NCBI GenBank assembly: GCA_024291935.2
Contig: CM044320.1
Location: forward strand, 50,224,001 to 50,288,000
Reading direction: 5' to 3'
DNA length: 64,000 nucleotides
Source: Okapia johnstoni
Taxonomy: Eukaryota; Chordata; Mammalia; Artiodactyla; Giraffidae
The stretch's first letter is position 1, and each line of letters begins with the position of its first letter. The position numbers were made by a program, and so were the translations under genes. Under the pieces are notes generated by a model, which made no database searches, was not told the DNA's origin, and saw only the letters and a program-made list of their open reading frames with translations. Of this stretch, positions 22,641 through 34,400 are shown piece after piece.

Positions 22641-23929
22641 TCTGTTACGTTTTTCACTTTGTACCACTACCAAGATATGGATCAGTTTATGATCACTGTC
22701 TTTTTCTCCAGCTGTTCAAGGGTCTGAGTCAGGTGGTGAACACTGACTTGGACCACAAACTACAAAAAGGTAAACTCTATGTAACGGCCATCACAGAAGA
22801 GGCCAGGGTAGCATAGAAACAGCAGTTAACCACTTATGGTGCTTTAAACATGGAAGGAACTAAGAATGAATCTGGTTTGACTTTTATCCAACCAAGATTC
22901 CCACTTCTACTTATAATAAAATGGACAAGATTTACCCAGGGATGTGTCTTCTTAACAACGCAAGGCTCCCTGACCCTTTTGTCAAAGCTCAAAACACTTA
23001 CCTCATAGCTCTGCTCTGAATTCTAGTAAGTGTTCAGAAAAACAAAGTTACTTTTGATATGATTACTGCTGAGATTGCTGTTTATAGAGATTCTTTATCA
23101 CTTTAAAATACACACCTTCCATGAGTTTTCAATGAAAGATTTATATAAGCAATTTTCAAAAGAAAGCCAAGAATTCTTTTCATATTCCTTATACCTATTT
23201 TTCAAGTTTATTGAGTTATGCATGCTAACAAATTTGGAATATAATGTCAGGGTAGCTAGACTGTGGTAAAAAGAGCTACAACCTCAGGATAAGAGAACTT
23301 GTGTTTGAGTCCCACTTCTACTGATTATTTTGGTTGAATTACTTACACTCCCAAATACTACAACCTGCCTTTGCACCTTGGTTTCTGCCATTCCCCTCAG
23401 GGATCTCCCAGCAATCAGTTGGCAGCTACTCCGTTTTCCCATGCCATCAGTACTTTCCTTTTTCTATATCTTTATTTTTATGTGTCTCCTCTGCTTGCAA
23501 TGCATATCACTCATTTCTACTTATCTAATTTCTACCCATTCTCCAATTCTCAAATCTTTTCTCAGAGTTTATTTCATTTTCCACTGAGTTTCCACAAAGT
23601 TTCCTAAATTGTACATGTGTTATAGTGTATCTAATCATGTTTCCTGTCTATATCTCAACAGGATGGACCTTATTTGATTATTCTCTTACTCCAGTGCCTT
23701 GGTATGATATGTATATTTATTGAAAGATAGGGTAAATGAATGAATAGCCAAAGGAATCTTTATTTTCTTGTTGGTAAAATGGGGAATAGCCCTTACCTTA
23801 CAGATTACCCCAATGTTACATTTAATTAGATATTGTCGATGAATACCCTCTGTAAACAATAGTGTACCATAAAAAGTAAAATGTTTTATTATTATCCTAT
23901 TAGAGGGACTAAAGTAGAACTAACTTAGG
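22641..23929. other. Intronic segment, mostly unassigned
   Basis: Possible MIR at about 23240-23345 (GTTTGAGTCCCACTTCTACT) and L2-like pyrimidine-rich sequence at 23345-23720. 22690-22980 is locally GC-richer but no homologue or long frame was recognised. Confidence 0.45.
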
Positions 23930-26038
23930 AGGTCCTTGTTGCAAAATTCAGGTTTAAATTGACAAAAGTAGGGAAAACTACTAGGCCATTTGGGTATGAC
24001 CTAAATCTAATCCCTTATGATTATACAGTAGAGGTGACAAACAAATTCAGGGGATTAGATCTGGTAGACAGTGCCTGAAGAACTATGGATGGAGGTTCAG
24101 AACATTGTTGGAGACATGGTAACCAAAACCATCCCAAAGAAAAATAAATGCAAGAAGGCAAAGTGGTTGTCTGAGGAGGCCTTAAAAATACCTGAGGAAA
24201 AAAAAATAAGCAAAAGAAAAAGGAGAAAGGGAAAGATATATCCGACTGAATGCAGAGTTCCAGAGAACAGCAAGGAGAGATAAGCCATCTTAAGTGAATA
24301 ATATGAAGAAATGTGGGAAAATAATAGAATGGGAAAGATTAGAGATCTCTTCAAGAAAACTGGAGATGCCAAGGGAACACTTCATACAAACATGAGCACA
24401 ATAAAGGACAGAAACAGCAAGGACATAACAGAAGCAGAAGAAATTAAGAAGAGATGGTACGAATACACAGAAAAACTATACAAAAAAAGTCTGAATGACC
24501 TAGATAACCACAATGATGTATTCACTCACCTAGAGCCAGACATCCTGGAATGTGAAGTCAAGTGGACCTTAGGAAGCACTGCAAAGCTAGTGGAGGTGAT
24601 GGAATTCCAGTTGAGCTATTTCAAATTCTAAAAGATAATGCTGTGAAAGTGTTGCACTCAATATGCCAGCAAATTTGGAGAACTCTTCAGTGACCACAGG
24701 ACTGGAAAAGGTCAGTTTTCATTCCAACTCCAAAGAAGGGCAATGCCATAGAATGTTCAAACTAATGCACAATTGCATTCACCTCACATGCTAGCAAAAT
24801 AATGTTCAAAATCCTTCAAGTGAGGCTTTAACGGTATATGAACCAAGAACTTCCAGATGTACAAGCTGGATTTAGAAATGGCAGACGAACCAGAGATCAA
24901 AGTGCAAACATCTGTTGGATCATAGAAAAAGCAAGAAAATTCCAGGAAAACATCTACTTCTGCTTCATTGGCTACTCTAAAGCCTTTGACTATGTGGATC
25001 ATGACAAACTGTGGAAAATTCTCAAAGAGATGGGAGTAACAGACTACCTTACCTGTCTTTTGAGAAACCTGTATGCAAGTAAAAATGTGAAGCTTAGAAT
25101 ATGACATGGAACAACAGACTGGTTCAAATCTGGGAATGGAGTACATCAAGGCTGTATATTGTCATCCTGCTTATTCAACTTCTATACAGAGAACATCATG
25201 CAATATGCCAGGCTGGATGAATCACAAGCTGGAATCAAGACTGCAGGGAGAGATATCAATAACCTCAAATATGTAGATGATAACACCCTAATGGCAGAAA
25301 GCCAAGAGGAACTAAAGAGCCTCTTGGTGAAGGTGAATAAGAGAGTGAAAAACTGGCTGAAAACTCAACATTCAAAAAACTACGATCATGCATCCAGTCC
25401 TATCACTTCATGGCAAATAGATGGGGGAAAAAGTGGAAACAGTGACAGATTTTATTTTCTTGGGCTCCAAAATCAATGTGAACAGTGACTGCAGCCATAG
25501 AATTAAAAGACACTTGCTCCTTGAAAGGAAAGTTATGACAAACCTAGACAGCATATTAAAAAGCAGAGACATCACTTTGCTGACAAAGGTCCATCTAGTC
25601 AAAGCTGTGGTTTATCCAATAGTCATATATGGATGTTAGAGTTGGACCATAAAGAAGGCTGAATGCCAAAGAATTGATGCTTTTGAATTGTGGTGCTGGA
25701 GAAGACTCTTGAGAGTCCCTTGGACAGCAAGGATCTCAAATGTCAATCCTCAAGGAAATCAACCCTGGATATTCATTGAAAGGACTGATGTGAAGCTGAA
25801 GCTCCAGTACTTTGGCCACCTCATGTGAAGAGCCAACCTATTGGAAAAGATCCTGATGCTAGGAAAGATTGAAGGCAGGAGGAGAAGGGGGTGACAGAGG
25901 ATGAGATGGTTGTATGGTATCACCAACTCAATGGACATGAATTTGAGCAAACTCTAGGAGATGGTGAAGGACAGGGAAGCCTGGAGTGCTTCAATCCCTG
26001 GGGTTGCATGCATGGACATGACTTAGTGACTCAATAAC
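23930..26038 (+). mobile_element. BovB LINE, 2.1 kb, sense, decayed ORF2
   Basis: Runs from just after the endonuclease domain through the RT to the 3' end. Pieces: RT motif region NICWIIEKARKFQENIYFCF followed by SKAFDYVDH (24838-25104), and SCLFNFYTENIMQ with YVDDNTLMAE where YADD is expected (25159-25488). Several frameshifts and stops separate them. Confidence 0.96.
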
Positions 26039-26501
26039 CAGAAACTCATCCTAATATAGACTCAAGGGAGAAAATAAGTATTTAGAATAAGATTATTCCT
26101 CTGATATTGAGTCAGGCTTCAGTAAGTATTGCTTTGGTGATGACTATAGGAAGGTGCATTGCATGGTGCTTGAAAGTAGCTCTTCCATCTCTGATCATTC
26201 ATATCAAACTGGTCTATGTAGTAAAGGGTGACACTTGTCCTCAATAGATGTACATGTCTGAGTTTTACCAATTTGGGGATGGAGTTCTCTGTCTTAACCT
26301 TGCTGATGCAAAGCCACAGAGCTCCTCATAGGTGCCCCCAAATTGGATGTTTGTTTCAGATACTCTTTGATGATGCTTAAAGTGCTAGTTAAGTTTTGAG
26401 TGAATTCAATAGTACTGGTAACAAAGACAGGTTGACAGAAGAGTTTAGTTGCAGCTAGGCAAATTCTCAAGCCTTTTGTCAGAGTCTATTGCTCCCCTGT
26501 T

Positions 26502-26603
26502 TGAGCAAGCTCTGGGAGTTGGTTATGGACAGGGAAGCCTGGCATGCTGCAGTCCATGGGGTCTCAAAAAGTCGGACACAACTGAGTGACCGAACTGAAC
26601 TGA
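26502..26603 (+). mobile_element. BovB 3' terminal fragment
   Basis: About 100 bp: GAGCAAGCTCTGGGAGTTGG to CGAACTGAACTGAT. ATTGCTC occurs on both sides and may be a TSD. Confidence 0.92.
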
Positions 26604-26999
26604 TTGCTCTGCAATGTAGCAAATATCATAAACATAGCACCTAGCATAGTAGCTGGCATGCAACAGATTATGCAATGAATATTTAGAGTAAATGGAGGTG
26701 GAAGTCAAGACTTGTATTGTTTTAGGAATTCCAATCAGAATAAGAGAAAATAAGTGAACAATTAAAATTACAATAGATTGATGTCTTTCTGTAAACTACT
26801 AACCACGTGACTTTGAACTTGGTAGTGGTATCGAAAATAAAGAAAACAACCTATTGTGCAAAAATGATGAGATATGAGGAAACTCTTTGAAAATGAAATG
26901 CTCTTTGTGTAGTCTATATCATTTAATTACTCTCCAAGATGAGAGATCAATATACATAGCCAGTAAGGAGCAGACTCTAAGAACACAATAAAGTCAGAC

Positions 27000-27212
27000 T
27001 ATCCAGACCCTAAAAACTGGCAGTTTTACTAATTGTACAAGATGAAAAAGTTAATTAACTTCCCTAGGTTTGCTCATCATCTGTAATGTGGAAATAATAA
27101 CAGCACATATCTCATAAAATTGCTATAAGTCTTAAATAAGATAATGGAGATAAATTACTTGAAACAATGCTTGGCCCATGATAAAAATCCAGTAAGTGTT
27201 AGCAATAACTTT
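27000..27212 (+). mobile_element. MIR remnant
   Basis: TTAATTAACTTCCCTAGGTT, CATCTGTAATGTGGAAATAA, then a 3' part with CAATGCTTGGCCCATGATAA and CCAGTAAGTGTTAGCAATAA. Confidence 0.7.
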
Positions 27213-27254
27213 CTGTGTGTCAGGGACCCTTATAATGCAGATACTCTACCTATT

Positions 27255-27400
27255 TCTCTTACATAGTTCATTTAAACCATCTAAACCTCAGTTTCCTCAA
27301 CTGTAAAATGAGAATAATAGAATCTATATCAGACAAATATTTAGGGGATTAAATGAGATGATACACTTGAAATAGTACTGTAGAATTTAATGAAATGAGG
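27255..27400 (+). mobile_element. MIR remnant
   Basis: CCTCAGTTTCCTCAACTGTA followed by AAATGAGAATAATAGAATCT and GGGGATTAAATGAGATGATA, the MIR core-to-3' order. Confidence 0.68.
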
Positions 27401-27999
27401 TAGAAGGAGATATTAAGAGGGATACAGTAGATTTCTTAGATCAGGCATTGGACTGTATTTCTCTGGTTTACCTCCTTCTGTGTCCCCTCAAAAATAACCA
27501 ACAGCATAAAAATAAGGAGGAATAAGCCTATGCTAGAATGGAAAATTAGTAATGAGTGACACTTACATGCCAGTAATTCACATTTCTGCAATTAAGATTG
27601 AAGACATACAAGATACATGATTCTCTGAATGTGAAGGAACAACTCTCCAAGGTAGTAAATAGAGAAGACTTAGAAAGTTACAGGCAGTATTCAAAAATAT
27701 AGAGGGGACAGCAAGATGTATCTTTGGATCCTACCAAGTGCCACTGGGAAGCAGACTAACTGCCAAAAATCAGCAAAGGTAACAGGCTCACTCCTGACTT
27801 ACACTTAGAGGAGACATTGTCACAGTTGGTTCCTAATGAGGCCAACTGTGATAGATAAAGAATGAGGACACTGCCCCAGTTAACTTCTGTATGCTAACCT
27901 CAAATACAGAAAAGAAACATTGGAACAGAGAAGTCCTCCTTGTGACTGCTGTCAGTTCTGGACTTCTCCTAACTTGTGATCAGTAGACAAATTGTTCTC

Positions 28000-28172
28000 A
28001 ATTCTTAGTGTGCTTCAGAATGATGTGGAAGGTGTGTTAAAACAGAAATGACGAGACCTTCCCCCAGATATTTTAGAGCAAGTAGAGCCTGAGGATTTGC
28101 ATTTCTAATAAGTTACCAGGAAATGCTGATGCTGCTGGTCTGGGTACCACATTTTGAAAACTACTGCTTTAG
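28000..28172 (+). mobile_element. MER5A-like hAT DNA transposon fossil
   Basis: GCTTCAGAATGATGTGGAAG, GAGGATTTGCATTTCTAATA, AAATGCTGATGCTGCTGGTC, CCACATTTTGAAAACTACTG: the order of MER5A. Non-autonomous fossil. Confidence 0.82.
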
Positions 28173-28179
28173 ACTCACC

Positions 28180-28390
28180 CTGCCCTTTGCAGTAGATACT
28201 GCCACATGTAACTAACAAAATGCAATTTAAATTAATACAATAAATGACGTAGAAACTTTAATTCTTGATTTGTGCCAGCTGTATTTCAAATGCATAAGAA
28301 CCATAAGTGGCTAGTGCTAACCTGTTGGTCCACACATATATGGAACATTTCTGTCATCACATGAAATTCTATTGGACAGCTTTCTCTAGA
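28180..28390. mobile_element. Possible old DNA-transposon-like remnant
   Basis: GCCACATGTAACTAACAAAA ... AAGTGGCTAGTGCTAACCTG ... AATTCTATTGGACAGCTTTC resembles a common mammalian repeat whose family name I cannot recall. Confidence 0.42.
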
Positions 28391-28849
28391 CTATAGAGTA
28401 AAACTTCAGGGAACAGGTCTAGCACTGTGCACAATTACAGGAGGCATATTTGTGCTGCAGGAATGGAGGCCACTGGGGTTACCCAATATAGCACTCCTGG
28501 CAGTTAATCTAAGCTTTTCCCTTCTCCCTATGAATCCTAAAGATGTAAAGAAGGACTCTCCCAATCTCTGACAGAACTCATCTCAGTTTTCCAAAGTTGA
28601 CAAGCCATGACCTTCCTCTGTAAGAGTGAGCATGTGGAAAAGTAATTAGGTATGCTAAATGATACCTCAAATAATTCCTCAAAAAAGAAGCTTGTTCTAA
28701 AGAATCAAAATGATGCCATCTTATGAAATAAAGTTGCTCTTAAAAAAAAGGAATTTCCCAAATATTAGTGTCAAAATGGATCTCAGCCATGTTCAGCAAA
28801 CTAATGCTGTGTGAAATCAGAATAAGTAGTTATGAAGATTCAAATTATA

Positions 28850-29490
28850 AAATCATAAAAGCTTCATGTAGTTGAATGATATTTATGTCAAATTCAAAAC
28901 TATAATGGAAGTTAAAAAATTAATTAGATCATGACCAATACAAGTCAATGAAGTAGAAGAGTAACTCAAAATATTCAACAGGTATCTACAGATGTGTGTA
29001 GAGAAAGAAAAATTATGAGAAAAGACAAAACATAGAGGAATATGTGAGTTCCAATATGCATTTGATGTAAGAATTTCAGAAGAGCATAATATTTTTTTAA
29101 AAGCATCAATACAAAAGAAAATAGAAGAAAACTTTTTGAACTAAAGAAAGTATTAAATAGTAAATCACAAAAGATTTACTAAATGTAGGTAAAATTTCTA
29201 GAAGTTGGCTTCTGGGAAATTTTTTAAATTTCATCATTCCAAGGATAAAGGGCAAAGTCCTATAAGAATTTAGGTAGACATTACCAAAACAAAATAGGTT
29301 ACCTACAAAAGAATAGAAATTACTCTTATATTAGACAGTCTTCAACTCTAAGCACCCAAATTACAATGGAGAAGTATCTCTAGAATTTTTAGAGAAATGG
29401 GTTAGGACTACAGATTCAAGAATCATGTGCCCAGCCAAGATGTGCAAGATAATAGAAATCAAGCCATTTTCAGATATGTGTTGTAGAAAA
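28850..29490 (+). mobile_element. HAL1/L1-like remnant
   Basis: A-rich sequence with ATGTGCCCAGCCAAGATGTG, ATCAAGCCATTTTCAGATAT and ACAATGGAGAAGTATCTCTA, typical of the old HAL1/L1 region encoding an ORF1-like protein. Heavily decayed. Confidence 0.58.
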
Positions 29491-29784
29491 CAACCTATTT
29501 TTTTAAAAAAAATAATTGATCAAAGGATGAATAATGGACAAGGAAACTATCAATATAAAAATTCTGGAATATAAAATAAAATTTGTAAGACAGAATATAT
29601 TTTTGAATAATTATTCTTAATATGATTTTTAAACTGAATGTTAATGTTTTATCTTTTTGAAAAGAGAAGATATGAAACATAACATAATATAGTTTATCTA
29701 AAGTCCCAAATTATTTTAATATAAATTGGAATGGAGATGAGTTTGGAGAAGGAAGATAAGTATGCTAATTTTCTCATTTTAGAC

Positions 29785-30005
29785 ATGCAAAATGGTTTAG
29801 CAGTCAAGAGCATAATTACCTGGTTCTTATGCTGTACAACCAATTAGTGGCTGTGTAACTTTGGGAAGTTACTTAACATTCCTAAGCATCAGGCTGCTCA
29901 CCTTTAAAATGGGAATGCCATAATACCCCAGAGTCATGTGGGACTGAAATCAAATAATGCATGTAAAGTACACTTAGTACCTATAAGCACTAGGTACAGT
30001 TATTA
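29785..30005 (+). mobile_element. MIR, near full length
   Basis: AAATGGTTTAGCAGTCAAGA, TTAGTGGCTGTGTAACTTTG, GGAAGTTACTTAACATTCCT, TTTAAAATGGGAATGCCATA: the complete MIR order. Confidence 0.8.
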
Positions 30006-30239
30006 ACTTATAAAGAGAGAAATCAAAAGATACTCTTGATTAATGGAGGGAACAGATCCGAAGATGAAAAACATATAAAAGAAACATAAAAAAAATGACT
30101 GCCTAAAAAGAACACACATGTTCTCTCTCGGGAAATCATTATAAAAAACTAAATATGTATGTACTTCATACAAAGAAATAAGCTCTAAAGTTTTACCTCC
30201 TTGAATATTTCAAATATTCACACTGTAGAGCCATAAGAA

Positions 30240-30690
30240 GGTCCCTTATAGTCAAAGCTATGGTTTTTCCAGTAGCTATGTATGGATGTGAGAGTTGGAT
30301 CATAAATAAGGCTGAGCACCGAAGAATCAATGCTTTCAAACTGTGGTGCTGGAGAAGACTCTTGAGAGTCCCTTGGATGGCAAGGAGATCAAACCAGTCA
30401 ATCTTAAAGGAAATCAATCCTGAATATTCATTGGAAGGGCTGATGCTGAAGTTGAGGCTCCAGTACTTTGGCCACCTGATGCAAAGAGCCAACTCATTAG
30501 AAAAGACCCTGATACTGGGAAAGATTGAAGGCAGGAGGAGAAGGGGATGACAGAGGATGAGCTGGCTAGATGGCATCACCAACTCCATGGACATGAGTTT
30601 GAGCAAACTCTAGAAGATAGTGGACAGGGAGGCCTGGTGTGCTGTAGTCCATGGGGTTGCATAGAGTCCATCATGGCTTAGCAACAACAA
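30240..30690 (+). mobile_element. BovB LINE 3' fragment
   Basis: Frame 30260-30550 encodes FPVAMYGCESWIINKAEHRR and ELWCWRRLL-like (here KLWCWRRLLRVPW), the ORF2 C-terminal region. Ends with a CAACAA tail rather than the CTGAACTGAACTGA terminus. Confidence 0.94.
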
Positions 30691-30699
30691 TAACAACAT

Positions 30700-32142
30700 T
30701 GTTTCGGTGATATTTAATTTTTTTAATTACAAAAAATACACAGTGATTACAGTTTTGTTGAGTGAAAATACATATGCATAGGAAAAAAGGCAAAAAATAT
30801 ATTTATATACATGTACATAAGTATGAGCAATAAACATTGCTGGGTATTAGAATTTTGCGTATCTTTTTCTTCTATCTTTTCTCCATTTTCATTAGTATTT
30901 AGAGTGAACATATATCAGTTTTATAAACAGGAAAAGAGATTATTTTATTTTTAAATATGTTTATTATTAACCACTTAACATTTAGGTGAATATTTCTCTA
31001 GAATTTTTCTTCATATGCAAATATGTATTATTTAATTAATTCACTTATTAATTCATTTGAAGAGTATCTTTGAATTGATTGTCTTCTATATTCCAGGCTT
31101 TGTTGTACTCTCGGGATGTAGAAGTAAAAACAAAAAGAAAACAAAGCAAAACCTCTATCTTCTTGGAGCTTAGTTTGGGGAGAACAGCATAAGTAAGAAA
31201 TGTGTATTTTTGATATTGATGGGTAGCACGGAGAAAATATACAGCAGGGACAAGGATAAGGATTAGTGGCTGCCCTTTTAAATGGGGTGATCTGTGGGGT
31301 CTCATGGAGAAAAGAGTAAGTCCTTCCTAGTAATAGACACTTGAAGAAGTGTCTTCCGTGAGGCTTCCTAAGGGAAGACAGTAACCACAGAGGGAAGTAC
31401 AAGTACAAAAATAGTGATTCAAAGGAATGCCTAATACATTTGAGGAAAGATAGGGAGGCAAGATGGCTAGCTGTAGCTAAGAGAGGAGAGTACTAGGTGC
31501 TCAGGTGGAGTGTGCATTTGGGGTACAATTGGGGTGGAGTGTGCATGGGGCTGAGATCACCTCTGGCCTCATAAACTATCGTTATTCGGAGTGAACTGAG
31601 CTGCCAGTGGAAAGATGGTAGGTGAGAAATAGGCAGGTGACAGACATATTTTAAAGACAGAACCATCAGGGTTCACTGCATGGTTGGGTATGGGGTGTAA
31701 AGGAAAACAATGCATAAGAATGACTAGAAGACATACAAGTGTGTTGTTCAGGGAAGAAGTCAGATTCCAAATAGAAATGTGAAGCTGTCTTTATTTCGGT
31801 GATATTTTAAGCCCCGAGACTGAGTGAGACTAACAAGGAAGTGAATATAAACACAGAGAGGAAGAGGTCCAGCTATGCCTAGCCCTGGGGCACTTCAATG
31901 CTTAGACATTGGGATGACAAGGAGGAATGAGCACAGGAGGGTGAGAAGAAGTAGCCTGTGAGGCAGGGTGAAAATCAAGAGTATGGTACCTCGGGAGCCA
32001 AGTTAAAGTGCTTCATACAGGAAGAACAGTGTCCATATTAACTGTACAACTAGTGATCAAGTAGGATAAAGATTAAGGAATATTCATTTTAGCAATGTGG
32101 AGATTTTACTGATGTAGATAAATGATGTTTTAGTGGAAGAAT
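30700..32142. other. Intronic segment, AT-rich then unassigned old repeat
   Basis: 30700-31040 is AT-rich. 31055-31950 has features of the same ancient repeat class seen at 7620 and 19600, plus a short local repeat of GGGGTGGAGTGTGCAT / AGGTGGAGTGTGCAT near 31503-31548. ORFs at 31028-31408 (minus) look spurious. Confidence 0.42.
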
Positions 32143-32362
32143 GGGCTTCCCCAGTGACTCAGCAGTAAAAAAATCGGCGTGCAATGCAGGATCAACCCCA
32201 CAGTTTTAACCCCTGGTTCAGGAAGATTCCCCTGGAGTAGGAAATGGCAACCCACTCCAGTATTCTTGCTAGGAGAATCCCATGGACAGAGGAGCCTGGC
32301 GGGCTACAGTCCATGGGGTTGCAAAGAGTCAGACACATTAAAGTGACTGAGTATGCACACAA
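32143..32362 (+). mobile_element. Bov-tA SINE
   Basis: Head GGGCTTCCCCAGTGACTCAG, body CCACTCCAGTATTCTTGCTA, 3' end TTAAAGTGACTGAGTATGCA. Perfect 9-bp TSD TGGAAGAAT at 32134-32142 and 32363-32371. Confidence 0.93.
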
Positions 32363-32870
32363 TGGAAGAATATGGAACAAAAGCCAGTGTCAGCAGGTTT
32401 AAGAGGCTAGGAGGAAAGAAATTAGAATTGGCTTCTCTTCTGCAGAGCTGGACCATCACTTCCCATATTTCTTACTTCAAGTTAATATTTCTCTTTCTGT
32501 GTTAAAGTGATAGAAATTGCAATTTGATTGCATTTCATTTTTTCCTATCAGTGGAAATTACATGACCCCAACCTGAAAAATACTGTGAAATATTTTGCTA
32601 AATGAATATGCCATTTACCAACACTTCAGCTAAAGTGGATCTCTCCAGCTCCCATGACCAGGAGAAACCCAAACAAACATGCAGACCCTTTGCTTAGGGT
32701 AACTGACTGCTATTTTTTCAATGTCTTCTCTAATCAGTTGAGGGGTCATGTGAAAGACAGCAAAAATGATTGATCTTCTAGGCCACTTTACGTATATTTA
32801 AAGCACATCTAGTTCTTCTCTACAGATCAAATGGAAACTAAATTAGGATCCTGAACCCAGTTCCAGAGAG

Positions 32871-32872
<2 letters not shown>

Positions 32873-32911
<39 letters not shown>
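32873..32911. repeat. (GT)n microsatellite
   Basis: About 19 uninterrupted TG/GT units; probably length-polymorphic. Confidence 0.97.
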
Positions 32912-32913
<2 letters not shown>

Positions 32914-32986
32914 ATAGGCTTCCCACACCAAAAAGCAGTTCTTAGAAAATAGCCAGCTATTGGAGAATTCAACTCAATTTGCTACT

Positions 32987-33202
32987 GTATGTGTTAGTCA
33001 CTCAGTCGTGTCCGACTCTTCGTGACACCATGGACTGTAGCCCACTAGGCTCCTCTGTCCATGGAATTCTCCAGGCAAGAATACTGGAGTGGGTAGCCAT
33101 TCCCTTCTCCAAGGGATCTTCCCAACCCAGGGATCAAACCCTGGTCTCCAGTATTGGAAACCGATTGTTTACCAGCTGAGCCAACAGGGAAGCAGGGTGT
33201 TA
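32987..33202 (-). mobile_element. Bov-tA SINE, antisense, inside LTR
   Basis: From GTTAGTCACTCAGTCGTGTC to GAGCCAACAGGGAAGCAGGG. The flanks 32963-32986 and 33203-33226 are a 24-bp direct repeat with one mismatch (core GAGAATTCAACTCAATTTG), a long TSD. Confidence 0.93.
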
Positions 33203-33772
33203 GAGAATTCAACTCAATTTGATACTATCTATCCAGAAATAGAATCAGATTCCACAGGTAAAACAGGCAGCTCCACAAGAGAATTCTCCACTGAAGACAC
33301 CAGTTGCAAGCCCAGGTTGTCACCTGTGCTTCTGACCAACCAGCTAAAAATTGGAGATTCCAACAACATCTTCTAACTAAGGATGTTAATTATTTTCTGA
33401 CAAGCTGGCTGTAAATCAGAGGTTCTCATGACTCCCTCTTGAGTTTGATTAATTTGTTGGAATAACTCACAGAACTCCAAAAACCCGTTACTCACTGGAT
33501 TACCTATTTACTACAAAGACTATAAAAGGCTATGAATCAACAGCCAGATGAAGAGATACATAGGGTAAGGAACTTCCATGCCTTGTCAGAGTGTGCTTTC
33601 CAAATCTTCACGTGTTCCCTCCAATCCCTGTCATTTGGGATTTTATGGAGGCTTCAGTCATGATTGGTTAAATGATTGGCCATTGAACTCAATCTCCAGC
33701 CCTTCTACCTCCCCTCTAATCACATGGTTGGTTCTCCCAGCAAACAGCCCCCCAGTTACCTAAAGGGTTGCA

Positions 33773-33795
33773 GCCACCACCACCACCACCACCAC
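33773..33795. repeat. (CAC)n trinucleotide repeat
   Basis: Seven to eight CAC units within the LTR; the His-repeat ORF across it is not a gene. Confidence 0.93.
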
Positions 33796-33846
33796 TCCCC
33801 CCAAAGTCACTTTATTAACACCACAAAAGATACTTTAATAGCCCTT

Positions 33847-34326
33847 CAGTTCAGTTCAGTTCAGTTTAGTCACTCAGTCTTGTCTGACTCTTTGTGATGC
33901 CACAGACTGCAGCATGCCAGACCCTGTCCATCACCAACACCTGGAGTTTACTCAAACTCATGTCCATTGACTCGGAGATGCCATCCATCCATCTCATCCT
34001 CTGTCATCCCTTTCTCCTCCTGCCTTCAATCTTTCCCAGCATCATAGTCTTTTCAAATGAGTCAGTTCTTCGCATCAGGTGGCCAAAGTATTGGAGTTTC
34101 AGCTTCAACATCAGTCCTTCCAATGAACACTCAGGACTGATCTCTTTTAGGTGGACTGGTTGGATCTCCTTGCAGTCCAAGGGACTCTCAAGAGTCTTCT
34201 CCAACACTACAGTTCAAAAGCATCAATTCTTCGGCTTTCTCTATAGTCCAACTCTCACATCCATCCATGACTACTGGAAAAACAATAGCTTTGACTATAC
34301 AGACCTTTGTTGGCAAAGTAATGTCT
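33847..34326 (-). mobile_element. BovB 3' end, antisense, inside LTR
   Basis: Starts with repeated CAGTT at the BovB terminus and extends to the AAGGTCTGT-side region (minus strand: [20 protein letters not shown]). TSD TAGCCCTT at 33839-33846 and 34327-34334. Confidence 0.95.
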
Positions 34327-34400
34327 TAGCCCTTTTCACAGGAAATTCCAAGGGTTTTAGGAGCTATGAACCAGCAAAGTTGAACAAAGACTAAAATGTA

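Larger units (their letters stand above)
32920..34400 (-). mobile_element. Old ERV-class LTR, antisense, with two nested insertions
   Basis: Three blocks, 32920-32986, 33203-33846 and 34327-34400, keep the order of a mammalian LTR: GGTTGTCACCTGTGCTTCTG, CAGCCAGATGAAGAGATACA, TTTATGGAGGCTTCAGTCAT, TAATCACATGGTTGGTTCTC, GGAAATTCCAAGGGTTTTAG. A SINE and a BovB sit inside. Family name not certain; no viral genes are present. Confidence 0.66.

Noticed and set aside
22690..22980. Possible processed pseudogene fragment
   Set aside because: Locally gene-like composition but no long frame, no poly-A tail and no protein I recognise.
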